Positions 16,260-23,393 of a DNA stretch of 38,475 bases are shown piece after piece (position 1 is the first letter of the stretch; each line of letters starts with the position of its first letter). A model generated the notes under the pieces. The model was given only the letters and a program-made list of their open reading frames with translations. It was not told the DNA's origin and did no database searches. The stretch is taken from contig CAYNLG010000030.1 in the NCBI GenBank assembly GCA_964397995.1, forward strand, positions 1-38,475. The letters are read 5' to 3'. This DNA comes from CAYNLG01 sp964397995. Lineage in GTDB: Bacteria > Planctomycetota > Phycisphaerae > FEN-1346. Position numbers and translations under genes: made by a program.

Positions 16260-17240
16260 ATGCGCCGAGTGCCGGTCGGGATTGTGGGGGGGCTCGCGGC
16301 CGTCGCGGCACTCGTGATGGCGTGCGCTGCGGGACACGCGAGGAGGGTTGGACCGATGGACGAGACGCTTCCGCGCATCGACGCGAAGGACAAGGCCTTC
16401 GAGGCCGTCGTCGCCCCCGACGCCGAGATCCGCCTCATCGGCGAGGGGTTGAGGTTCACCGAAGGGCCGGCGTGGCTGCCGGCCGACGGCGGCTGCCTCG
16501 TCTTCAGCGACATCCCCGCCTCCACCCTCTACCGGTGGACCCGGGCCGGCGGCCGCGAGGTTTTCCGCAAGCCCTCCCACGGCGCCAACGGCAACACGGT
16601 CGACACCGAGGGCCGCCTCGTCACCTGCGAACACGAGACCCGCCGCGTCACCCGCACCGAGGCCGACGGCCGAATCGTCGTCCTGGCCGATACCTACGAC
16701 GGCGGCAAGCTGAACTCGCCCAACGACGTCGTCGTCAAGCGCGACGGCACCGTCTGGTTCACCGACCCGCCCTACGGCCTGGGCAAACGCGAGAAGGAGC
16801 AGGCGGGGAACTTCGTCTTCCGCCTCGACCCCGGGGCCGACGAGCCGGTCGTCGTCGCCCGCGACTTCGCGATGCCTAACGGCCTCTGCTTCTCGCCCGA
16901 CGAGTCGGTCCTCTACATCGCCGACAGCGACCACGACCGCACCGAGGTCCGCCGCTTCACGGTCACGAAGGAGAACACGCTCGCCGACGGCACGCGGTTC
17001 ATCAAGGTCGATCCGCCCGCGCCGGACGGCATCCGCACCGACGCCGAGGGCCGCCTCTACGTCACCGCCGGTGACGGCGTCCAGGTCTTCGACACCGCCG
17101 GCAAGCACCTCGGGACCCTCCGGCTCCCCGAGCGCCCGACGAACTGCTGCTTCGGCGGCAAGGATGGCAGGACGCTCTTCATCACCGCGCGGCCCAATGT
17201 GTACGCGGTCGAACTGAAGGCGGCGGGGAAGACGAAGTAG
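16260..17240 (+). CDS. SMP-30/gluconolactonase-family protein, exported or lipoprotein
   Basis: 326-residue six-bladed beta-propeller of the SMP-30/gluconolactonase/LRE group, which hydrolyses sugar lactones using a divalent metal. Visible family elements are FTEGPAWLP (metal-ligand Glu), KLNSPNDVVVKRDGTVWFTD near 150, AMPNGLCFSPDESVLYIAD and APDGIRTDAEGRLYV. The N-terminus is a signal sequence ending LVMACAAG, a plausible but imperfect lipobox with Cys21. GGAGG precedes the ATG at 16260; a second start at ATG 16356 with GGAGG upstream would give a cytoplasmic form. The neighbouring dehydratase and reductases suggest a sugar-acid pathway. Stops 3 nt from the convergent dehydratase gene. Confidence 0.83.
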   Translation: MRRVPVGIVGGLAAVAALVMACAAGHARRVGPMDETLPRIDAKDKAFEAVVAPDAEIRLIGEGLRFTEGPAWLPADGGCLVFSDIPASTLYRWTRAGGREVFRKPSHGANGNTVDTEGRLVTCEHETRRVTRTEADGRIVVLADTYDGGKLNSPNDVVVKRDGTVWFTDPPYGLGKREKEQAGNFVFRLDPGADEPVVVARDFAMPNGLCFSPDESVLYIADSDHDRTEVRRFTVTKENTLADGTRFIKVDPPAPDGIRTDAEGRLYVTAGDGVQVFDTAGKHLGTLRLPERPTNCCFGGKDGRTLFITARPNVYAVELKAAGKTK

Positions 17241-17243
17241 GGC

Positions 17244-18335
17244 CTACGCCCGCTCCGATACGCGGCGCGCGGCCCGCTCCAGCCACGCCGGCCGGATCGT
17301 CACACCCCAGCCGGGTCCCTCCGGCACGGCGGCGCAGCCGTCAGTGACCTCGATGGCCGGGTCGAACAGGTCACGCGTCCACGGCGTCTCCTCGATGCTG
17401 CACTCCAGGAACGGGCCCGCGTTCGCAATCGCCGCCATCAGGTGCAGCGAGAAGACCATGACCATCGAGCGGTTGGCGGCATGCGGGACACAGGGGAGGC
17501 CGGCCGCCTCGGCCCACGCGGCAACACGGCGCGTCCGCGCCAGGCCCCCGAGGTAGCAGACGTCCGGCTGGACCACATCGACCGCCCGTGTCTCGATGAT
17601 CCGCCGCCATTGCCACAGGAAGCAGTCTTGCTCGCCGCCCGAGACGTCCATCTCCAGCGCCGCGGTCACCTGGCGCGTCCAGTCGATTTCCCAGTACGGG
17701 CAGGGCTCCTCCAGCATGCGGACGCCCTCGTTCTGGAGGACGCGGCCGACCTCGATGGCCCGCGCGGCCGTGTAGCAACTGTTGGCATCGACGAAGAGGG
17801 CCGTCCCGTCGGCCAGCGCGTGGCGGACCGTCGGTACGAGGGCCTCCGTCCGCCCCGGCCACGCGTCCGTGTCGTGGCCGCACACCGACCCGATGCGCAC
17901 CTTGGCCGCACGGTATCCGCGGGTGGCCTGGAGTTGCGCAAGCCGCGCCGCCTCGTCTTTCGGCGTGATGTCCCGGCGCATGCTCGAGGCATAGACGGGA
18001 ATCGGTCGGGGCGTGCCGCCGACCAGGGCGCACACGGGTTTGCCTTCGAGGCGGCCCCGCAGGTCCCAGAGGGCCGTGTCGATGCCCGTCAGCGCCCGGC
18101 GCACGTACGAGCCGGGGAACTTGTAGGTGGCCTCGACCCCCCGGTCGGCCAGGGCCTCGACGTCGAGCGCCTCGGCCCCGAGGGCGACCGGCGCCACCTG
18201 CCGGTGGAGCACCTCGGCGGTGATGTCGGCGCAGTAGGGGCTGAGCTGGCCCCAACCTTCGTCGCCCGTGTCCGTCCGCACGCGCGTGAACCCGACCGGC
18301 TCGCGGACAAACGTCTCGATGGAGGCAATTTTCAT
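17244..18335 (-). CDS. Enolase-superfamily (mandelate racemase/muconate lactonizing type) enzyme
   Basis: 363-residue acid-sugar dehydratase or racemase candidate. All expected residues are present: Lys145 in AAKVRIG (K-x-R base), metal ligands Asp183 (FVDANSCY), Glu209 (MLEEPCP) and Glu235 (SGGEQD), and the Asp258/His285 dyad (VVQPDVC, PHAAN). This set is typical of the mandelate racemase subgroup, which abstracts a proton alpha to a carboxylate in sugar acids such as galactonate, gluconate or rhamnonate; the exact substrate cannot be read. The ATG at 18333-18335 overlaps the reductase stop by ATGA, so the two form one unit. A cytoplasmic partner to the lactonase next door is likely. Confidence 0.85.
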   Translation of the reverse strand: MKIASIETFVREPVGFTRVRTDTGDEGWGQLSPYCADITAEVLHRQVAPVALGAEALDVEALADRGVEATYKFPGSYVRRALTGIDTALWDLRGRLEGKPVCALVGGTPRPIPVYASSMRRDITPKDEAARLAQLQATRGYRAAKVRIGSVCGHDTDAWPGRTEALVPTVRHALADGTALFVDANSCYTAARAIEVGRVLQNEGVRMLEEPCPYWEIDWTRQVTAALEMDVSGGEQDCFLWQWRRIIETRAVDVVQPDVCYLGGLARTRRVAAWAEAAGLPCVPHAANRSMVMVFSLHLMAAIANAGPFLECSIEETPWTRDLFDPAIEVTDGCAAVPEGPGWGVTIRPAWLERAARRVSERA

Positions 18336-19426
18336 TCGGCGGGTTCCTCGGCCAGCGCCGCCACCTCTTTCAGCCGGTCGCGAATCGGCAGGTGCTGCGT
18401 GCACCGGTCCTCGCACACGCCGCACTCGACGCACTGGGCGGCCATCTCGGCCTCGACGTTCCAGTGCCACTTGAGCCGTCCCTTCAGGGTCTTGTCGTCT
18501 TGGCCGATCAACCGCAGGTTGTAGACGTCCATCATCTGCGGAATGGGAATCCCCTCGGGGCACGGCAGGCAGTACCCGCACCCCGTGCAGAGCTCCCCGA
18601 AGGAGTCCAGGATGTGCTGCCGCAAGGCGTCCCGCCGCGCGTCGGAGTAGGGCGTGAAGCCCTCGACGGCCTCGACGGCCTCGTCGACGTGTGCCTTCGT
18701 CGTGAACCCGACCAGGGCGCACGTGACGTCGGGGTCCGAGACGTTGAACCGCAGCGCCGCCGCCACGACGGACGGGTCGTCCGGTCCCTTGAGGAACGCG
18801 AACCGCTCGGGATGCTGCGGGATGAGGCCGCCCGCCAGCGGGTTCATCGTCACGCAGCCCTTGCCGAGCTCGCCGGCCGCCCGGACGCCGTCCTGGCGGT
18901 ACGGGAAGTTCAGGGCGCAGTACCCGAGGGTGATGCCCTCGATTTCGCCGTGGGTGAGCAACTCGCGGATGTCGTCGCCGGCCAGGTGGGCCGAGGCGAC
19001 GACGTGCTCGATGAGGCCCTCCTCCTTGGCCTTGAGGGCCGCCTCCACCGCTCCGCCGCGCACCCGCTCGCCCCACTGTTCGGGCCGGATGAGGCACCAG
19101 ATGTGGAAGAACGTGATGCGGTCGAGGCCAAGGCGGCCGAGACTCTGTTCGAGGCTGCGGCGGAACTCGTCGCCGTCGGCCGCCATGCACTTCGACGAAC
19201 TGTAAAACGTGCCGGGCGTCATCTTCCGGAACGCCGCCCCCAGGATGGCCTCGCTCTTGTCCTGGCAGTAGTGCGGCGCCGTGTCGAAGTACGTGATGCC
19301 GCGCTCGTACGCGTGCAGGACGACCTCGGCGTTGGCGTCGATGTCGTCGGGATTGGCGAACCGCATGCCGCCGAAGCCGATGACCGAGACCTGCTTGCCA
19401 GTGCTGCCGTACGGTTTGCTCCACAT
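18332..19426 (-). CDS. Aldo/keto reductase with C-terminal [4Fe-4S] ferredoxin-like domain
   Basis: 364-residue fusion. Residues 1-275 are an aldo/keto reductase TIM barrel with the tetrad Asp48 and Tyr53 (YFDTAPHY), Lys79 (SSSKC) and His108 (FFHIW). Residues about 275-364 hold two cysteine clusters, CTGCGYCLPCPEG and CVECGVCEDRC, for iron-sulfur centres. This architecture is known in anaerobes and planctomycetes. The iron-sulfur part suggests electron transfer to or from ferredoxin rather than NAD(P)H only, which is inferred. ATG at 19424-19426 follows GGAAGG by 8 nt. It is first of the reductase-dehydratase pair, probably reducing or oxidising a sugar intermediate. Confidence 0.88.
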   Translation of the reverse strand: MWSKPYGSTGKQVSVIGFGGMRFANPDDIDANAEVVLHAYERGITYFDTAPHYCQDKSEAILGAAFRKMTPGTFYSSSKCMAADGDEFRRSLEQSLGRLGLDRITFFHIWCLIRPEQWGERVRGGAVEAALKAKEEGLIEHVVASAHLAGDDIRELLTHGEIEGITLGYCALNFPYRQDGVRAAGELGKGCVTMNPLAGGLIPQHPERFAFLKGPDDPSVVAAALRFNVSDPDVTCALVGFTTKAHVDEAVEAVEGFTPYSDARRDALRQHILDSFGELCTGCGYCLPCPEGIPIPQMMDVYNLRLIGQDDKTLKGRLKWHWNVEAEMAAQCVECGVCEDRCTQHLPIRDRLKEVAALAEEPAE

Positions 19427-19494
19427 GCTCGAAGCCCTTCCTCGTGGCTGGTTCGGGTTCAGGGCGGCGGCCGCGGTGCGCCGGCCGCACCGCC

Positions 19495-19523
19495 ACCATA
19501 GCGGACGGGACGCTGGCTTTCCA
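19495..19523 (-). promoter_or_regulatory. Promoter of aldo/keto reductase-dehydratase unit, with operator-like repeat
   Basis: TGGAAA (complement of 19518-19523), 17-nt spacer, TATGGT (complement of 19495-19500). An inverted repeat GCTGG-CTTT-CCAGC at 19512-19525 overlaps the -35 box and could bind a repressor. Confidence 0.45.
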
Positions 19524-19557
19524 GCCGGTTGCCGGCGCGGGCCTTGGGCGTCGCCGC

Positions 19558-19586
19558 TTGAACTGGCGCCGCCGGGGCGGCATACT
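19558..19586 (+). promoter_or_regulatory. Putative promoter of FAD oxidoreductase gene
   Basis: TTGAAC at 19558-19563, 17-nt spacer, CATACT at 19581-19586. About 37 nt of leader before ATG 19630. Divergent from the promoter at 19495-19523. Confidence 0.45.
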
Positions 19587-19629
19587 GGCCCGCCGAGGGG
19601 GACCTTGGGTGTGAAGGGACGGTACCGCG

Positions 19630-20961
19630 ATGCGGCGACTCGAGGGCTATGACGTGGTGGTGGTCGGCGGCGGACCGGGGGGCTTCGGCGCCGCCGTGCG
19701 CGCCGCCCAGGGCGGGGCCAGGACGCTCCTGGTCGAGCGCGAGGGCTGCCTCGGCGGCGGGGCGACGACCATGTACGTCAACCCGTTCATGTCCGAGCTC
19801 ACGAAGCCCGGCCCGAGCGGCGAGCCACGCCGCGTCTGCAACGCCGGCATCTACAAGGAGGTCATCGACCGCCTCATCGCGCGCGGCGCCGCCACGCCCC
19901 GCGAGTCCGGCGCCTCGATGTTCGAGGACGAGGTCATGAAGCTCGTCCTGGACGAGATCGCCGCCGAGGCCGGTGTCGAGGTCCTCTTTCACGCGGCCCT
20001 GTACGACGCCGCCGTCGAGGACAGACGCGTGGCGGCCGTGCACCTCGCGCACAACGCGGGCCCCCTGGAGGTGACGGGCACGGTCTTCATCGACGGCACG
20101 GGCGACGCCCTCCTGGCCGAGACCGCCGGCTGCGAGGTCATGGTCGGCGACGAGGAGGGCCTCGTCATGCCGATGACGCTGAACTTGGCCGTCGCGGGCG
20201 TCGACCTGGCCCAGGTGCCCGACCGCGAGACGTTCGGCCGCCTCATGGCCGCCGGCGACCGGGACGACCCGCCGCTCATCAATACGCACCTGAGCTGCCT
20301 CCACCCGCTGCCCAACGGGTGGCTGCATTTCAATCTGGTCCGCGTCTCGGGCAACACGCTCGAACCGATGGACGTGAGTCACGCCGAGACCGAGGGCCGC
20401 CGCCGCGCCCACAATTTCATCGCGTGGGCCCGCGCCCGCGTGCCCGGGTTCGCCACGGCGTGGCTGGCCAAGACCGGCAACCACGTCGGCATCCGCGAGT
20501 CGCGCCGCGTGGTCGGCGACTACGTCCTCTCGATCGAGGACTTTCGCCGGTGCGCGACCTTCGACGACGGTGTTACCTGCACGAGCTACAACGTCGACAA
20601 GCACCTGCAGAAGGCGAACGAGACGCACTTCGAGCGGCTGCCCCCCGGCGGGTACTACCAAGTGCCCTACCGCAGCCTGAGCGCCCGCGACCTCGGGAAC
20701 CTGCTGATTGCCGCCCGGAGCATCTCGAGCGACTGCCTCGCCCACGCCAGTTACCGCATCATGCCCGTCGTCATGAACATCGGCGAGGCCGCGGGCCACG
20801 CGGCCGCGCTCGCTTTGCCGTCGGGTGACATCCGGGGCATCGACATCGCCGCGCTGCGGGAGCGCATCGTCGGGGCGGGCGGCGTCCTGGAGCCCCCGAG
20901 CCTGGCCGACTGGCCGGAGCACTACGCGGCCCCGCTCCAGCCCCAACCGCAGGCCGAGTAG
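19630..20961 (+). CDS. FAD-dependent oxidoreductase (PF12831-like)
   Basis: 443-residue flavoprotein. The N-terminal Rossmann dinucleotide motif VVVVGGGPGGFGAA (Gly13-Gly18), the acidic end of strand two (LLVERE), and the LGGGATTMYVNPFM segment match the FAD_oxidored family found in anaerobes and planctomycetes. A second FAD contact is suggested by FIDGTGDALLAETAGC near residue 155, and the C-terminal LLIAARSISSDCLAHASYR with VMNIGEAAGHAAALA closes the FAD site. The substrate is unknown; proximity to sugar-acid enzymes suggests a polyol or hydroxy-acid oxidation. The ATG at 19630 has GAAGGGA 11 nt upstream. No signal peptide. Divergent from the reductase unit. Confidence 0.85.
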   Translation: MRRLEGYDVVVVGGGPGGFGAAVRAAQGGARTLLVEREGCLGGGATTMYVNPFMSELTKPGPSGEPRRVCNAGIYKEVIDRLIARGAATPRESGASMFEDEVMKLVLDEIAAEAGVEVLFHAALYDAAVEDRRVAAVHLAHNAGPLEVTGTVFIDGTGDALLAETAGCEVMVGDEEGLVMPMTLNLAVAGVDLAQVPDRETFGRLMAAGDRDDPPLINTHLSCLHPLPNGWLHFNLVRVSGNTLEPMDVSHAETEGRRRAHNFIAWARARVPGFATAWLAKTGNHVGIRESRRVVGDYVLSIEDFRRCATFDDGVTCTSYNVDKHLQKANETHFERLPPGGYYQVPYRSLSARDLGNLLIAARSISSDCLAHASYRIMPVVMNIGEAAGHAAALALPSGDIRGIDIAALRERIVGAGGVLEPPSLADWPEHYAAPLQPQPQAE

Positions 20962-21042
20962 CCGCCTCGGGAAGCACGTGCGGCGCCTGGCCGGGCGCGG
21001 TATCATGCCCGCGTGGCGTGCGCCTTTCGGAGGAGCGAAACG

Positions 21043-21333
21043 ATGGTCACGGCGTTCATTCTGATCGAAGCGCGGCGGGACCGCATTGCCGCCGCCGCCC
21101 AGGAAATCGTCGACCTCGACGGCATCGCCGAGGTCTACAGCGTCGCGGGGCCGTACGACCTGGTGGCCGTCGCCCGCGTCCGCGAGAACGAGGCCCTCGC
21201 CCGGCTCGTCACCGACTCGCTCATCCAGGTCGAGGGTATCACCCGCACCACGACCTGCATCGCCTTCCGCCAGTACAGCCGCTACGACCTGGAGCGGCTT
21301 TTCGCCATCGGCATGGAAGACGCCGGCGACTAG
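21043..21333 (+). CDS. Stand-alone Lrp/AsnC ligand-binding (RAM) domain protein
   Basis: 96-residue protein consisting only of the C-terminal effector domain of Lrp/AsnC regulators: a ferredoxin-like fold beginning MVTAFILIEARRD, with GIAEVYSVAGPYDLVAVARV and IQVEGITRTTTCIAF typical of the family. There is no helix-turn-helix. Such single-domain proteins bind amino acids and assemble as rings; their regulatory role is uncertain. I chose ATG 21043 because GGAGG lies 8 nt upstream; a longer frame from 21013 has no such site. A TATCAT at 21001-21006 might be its -10 box. Confidence 0.85.
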   Translation: MVTAFILIEARRDRIAAAAQEIVDLDGIAEVYSVAGPYDLVAVARVRENEALARLVTDSLIQVEGITRTTTCIAFRQYSRYDLERLFAIGMEDAGD

Positions 21334-21341
21334 CGGAGCAG

Positions 21342-21357
21342 GGCGGCCCGGGCCGCC
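21342..21357. terminator. 16-bp GC palindrome between two stop codons
   Basis: GGCGGCCCGGGCCGCC is a perfect palindrome, 8 nt past the AsnC-like stop and 9 nt past the convergent folK stop. It could act as a bidirectional hairpin terminator but has no T-run on either side. Confidence 0.4.
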
Positions 21358-21366
21358 GGCTCGGGC

Positions 21367-21759
21367 TTACGCGGAGAGGTCCAGGCCGCCCCAGAGCGCC
21401 CGGACGGCGTCGCGCAGGAACCCGCGCCTCGCCACGTCGGGGTCCACCACGCGGCCGTCCCAGACCACGAGGTCCAGGTCCATCGTCCGCGCGGCAAACA
21501 CGTCGGCCGCGACCCGCACCCGGCCCAGGCCCCGCTCGAGGGCCTTGAGCTGGGCCTCGACCACGGCTTGTGGCCTGTCCGTCTCCACCAGCGCTGCCGC
21601 GTTCAGGTAGTCCGGCTGCCCGGGCCGGTCAATCGCGGGCGTCCGCTGCGCCGGCGTCACCGCGACGACGCGAAACCGCCGCCGCAGGGCCGCGAGCGCA
21701 AGCGGCATGTGCCGGCGCGGCAGGATGTTCGACCCGAGGCCGACGATCGCCCGCGTCAC
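21367..21759 (-). CDS. folK: 2-amino-4-hydroxy-6-hydroxymethyldihydropteridine pyrophosphokinase
   Basis: 130-residue HPPK, which pyrophosphorylates hydroxymethyl-dihydropterin before dihydropteroate formation. Motifs: VGLGSNILPRRH at the start, QPDYLNAAALVET near 48-60, and ARTMDLDLVVWDG near 90-102 (the R-x-x-DLDL metal/ATP signature). It is shorter than the usual 150-170 residues; loops are trimmed rather than a domain lost, and the C-terminal helix DVARRGFLRDAV remains. GTG start at 21757-21759 overlaps the folB stop as GTGA. Third gene of the folM-like/folB/folK group. Confidence 0.85.
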   Translation of the reverse strand: MTRAIVGLGSNILPRRHMPLALAALRRRFRVVAVTPAQRTPAIDRPGQPDYLNAAALVETDRPQAVVEAQLKALERGLGRVRVAADVFAARTMDLDLVVWDGRVVDPDVARRGFLRDAVRALWGGLDLSA

Positions 21760-22109
21760 GGCTTGCGCGTCCCGGAGACCGTGACCGAGACCGAGTCCGC
21801 GAACCGCAGCGCCCCCGGCTTGTCGACCTCGACCGTGGCCGCCTCGACGCGAGGCTCATCCAGCACCGCCCTCAAGACGCGCTCGGCCAGGGCCTCGACA
21901 AGCTGTGTCCGCGACGCCTCGACCGTCTCGAGCACCCGCCGTTTCAGGGCCTTGTAGTTGACCGTGTGCTCCAGCTGGTCCGTTCGGGCCGCCTCGGTCC
22001 CGTCGAAGGTGACCTCGATATTGAGGACGACGTCCTGGGGCCGGGTCCGCTCCCAGTCGTTGACGCCCACGATGGTCCGCAGCCGCAGGTTCTTGATTCG
22101 GATGATCAT
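21756..22109 (-). CDS. folB: Dihydroneopterin aldolase
   Basis: 117-residue enzyme that converts 7,8-dihydroneopterin to 6-hydroxymethyl-7,8-dihydropterin and glycolaldehyde; related proteins are epimerases. It has MIIRIKNLRLRTIVGVNDWERTRPQ with the active-site Glu, a central NYKALKRRV segment, and VEVDKPGALRFADSVSV with the conserved catalytic Lys. The family length is about 120. ATG at 22107-22109, 20 nt after the upstream SDR stop. Cytoplasmic, folate pathway step directly before FolK. Confidence 0.9.
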   Translation of the reverse strand: MIIRIKNLRLRTIVGVNDWERTRPQDVVLNIEVTFDGTEAARTDQLEHTVNYKALKRRVLETVEASRTQLVEALAERVLRAVLDEPRVEAATVEVDKPGALRFADSVSVTVSGTRKP

Positions 22110-22129
22110 GCGCTCGCGCTCCCGTGTCC

Positions 22130-22843
22130 TCAGGTCAGGTGCTCGCCCCCGTCCACGAACAGAAGCTCGCCCGTCACGTACGCCGCCCGCACCAAGTACC
22201 GCACGGCCTCGACGACGTCCGCCGGCCCGCCCGGCCGCTCCAGGGGCAACCCGGCGGCCACCTTCTCCAGATACTCCTTGCCCTTGCCGGGCGGCGGGAG
22301 GATCGGTCCCGGGCAGATGCCGTTGACCCGGATGGCCGGCCCCAGCTCCTTTGCCGCCATGGCCGTCACCGCCGCCAGCGCCTTCTTCGTCACCGTGTAC
22401 GCGAAGAAACGCGGGTCGTCGTGCGTGACGCGCTGGTCCAGCAGGTTGATGATCTGGCCCGCCGCGGCGCGGGCGGCGAAGTCGCGCGCGAGGATCAGCG
22501 GGGCCCGCAGGTTGATGGCCATCGTCCGCTCGTACTGGGCAAGGTCCAGGTCCCGAAGCGACCCCGGCTCGAAGAGGCTCGCGTTGTTGACGAGCAGGGC
22601 CAGGCCCGGCATCCGTGCCGCCACCGCCGGCACCAGCCCCGCCACGGCCTCGGCGTCCGCCAGGTCGCACGGAAACGCCTCGGCGTCGCGGCCGCGCTCG
22701 CGGATGGCGGCGCACGTCTCGCGGGCCTCGGCCTCGCTCCGCCCGTAGTGGACGGCGACGTCGAAGCCGTCCTCCGCGAGGGCCAGAGCGACGGCGCGGC
22801 CGATGCGCTTCGCCCCGCCGGTCACGAGCGCCGCCTTGGCCAT
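22130..22843 (-). CDS. Short-chain dehydrogenase, pteridine-reductase (FolM)-like
   Basis: 237-residue SDR. The TGGAKRIG cofactor motif (8-15) fits the TG-x3-RIG form typical of pteridine reductases and FolM dihydromonapterin reductase, which use NADPH. Other SDR marks: NNAS at 86-89, and Tyr149/Lys153 in YTVTKK. LLDQR replaces the usual Ser-containing strand, as in pteridine reductases. Association with folB and folK supports a dihydropterin/dihydrofolate-reducing role. ATG at 22841-22843 has GAGGAGG 5 nt upstream; an upstream ATG at 22876 has no good site. A fabG-type function is less likely. Confidence 0.8.
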   Translation of the reverse strand: MAKAALVTGGAKRIGRAVALALAEDGFDVAVHYGRSEAEARETCAAIRERGRDAEAFPCDLADAEAVAGLVPAVAARMPGLALLVNNASLFEPGSLRDLDLAQYERTMAINLRAPLILARDFAARAAAGQIINLLDQRVTHDDPRFFAYTVTKKALAAVTAMAAKELGPAIRVNGICPGPILPPPGKGKEYLEKVAAGLPLERPGGPADVVEAVRYLVRAAYVTGELLFVDGGEHLT

Positions 22844-22874
22844 CGAAGCCTCCTCGTCGGGGATGCGTCCGCCC

Positions 22875-22897
22875 ATTGTACACGCGCCAATGGCGCG
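22875..22897 (-). promoter_or_regulatory. folM-folB-folK promoter with adjacent palindrome
   Basis: The minus strand has TACAAT (complement of 22875-22880), then upstream a near-perfect palindrome CGCGCC-AAT-GGCGCG at 22883-22897 spanning the spacer. No good -35 box is seen, so an activator or repressor may act here. Confidence 0.4.
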
Positions 22898-22944
22898 GGG
22901 CGAGTTCGATATGGGTCGGCCTCGCGGTTGTTGCGCGGCCCTGC

Positions 22945-22950
22945 TACAAT
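22945..22950 (+). promoter_or_regulatory. TACAAT -10 box 6 nt before an ATG
   Basis: TACAAT is followed after 6 nt by the ATG at 22957. The expected transcript start coincides with the start codon, which suggests a leaderless mRNA. No strong -35 box. Confidence 0.4.
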
Positions 22951-22956
22951 GCCGCC

Positions 22957-23319
22957 ATGGCCATGCCGCCCGAGGTCGCCCGCCTTCGCGCGGTCCTCCG
23001 CAACTGCACGCTCTGTCCGCGCCGCTGCCAAGTCGATCGCTTGGCCGGCGAGACGGGGGCGTGCGGCGTCGCGGAGCGCGGCGTCCTGGTGCGGCACCTG
23101 GTGATGCCGGGGAACCCTGCCGGGAGCCGAACCGTCCTCGAAACCGTCGCGCGCATCGCCCCCGGCTGCGCCGTGAACGTCATGGGCCAGTACCGCCCGG
23201 CTCACCGCGCGGCCGAGATGCGGGCACTGGTCGGCCATGTTTCGCGTCAGGAGCTGGGCGCCCTTCGGACGCGTGCTGAAGCACTCGGGCTGGTACGGGT
23301 TGACGCGTCGACGCCGTGA
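22957..23319 (+). pseudogene. PflX-type radical SAM protein lacking its catalytic core (internal deletion)
   Basis: The 120-residue frame joins two ends of a COG1313/PflX-like protein. Residues 1-40 have the N-terminal cysteine signature NCTLCPRRCQVDRLAGETGACG (Cys17, 20, 24, 36; quoted as NCTLCPRRCQVDRL and GETGACG). From about residue 41 the sequence is the normal C-terminal end: GVLVRHLVMPG, LETVARIAPGCAVNVMGQYRP, then SRQELGALRTRAEALGL. Family members are about 300 residues or more, so roughly 180 residues including the CxxxCxxC radical-SAM motif are missing, yet the frame is kept. The junction lies near GVAERG. It may be a decayed gene or a short metal-binding protein. Either of two nearby ATGs (22957, 22963) could be used. 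Confidence 0.65.
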
Positions 23320-23393
23320 TTGGACTGGCGGTTGACCTGGGACGCAACTAGCATGCTGTACCTTCGAACCATCCGCGAGGAGGAGAGTCGCCC

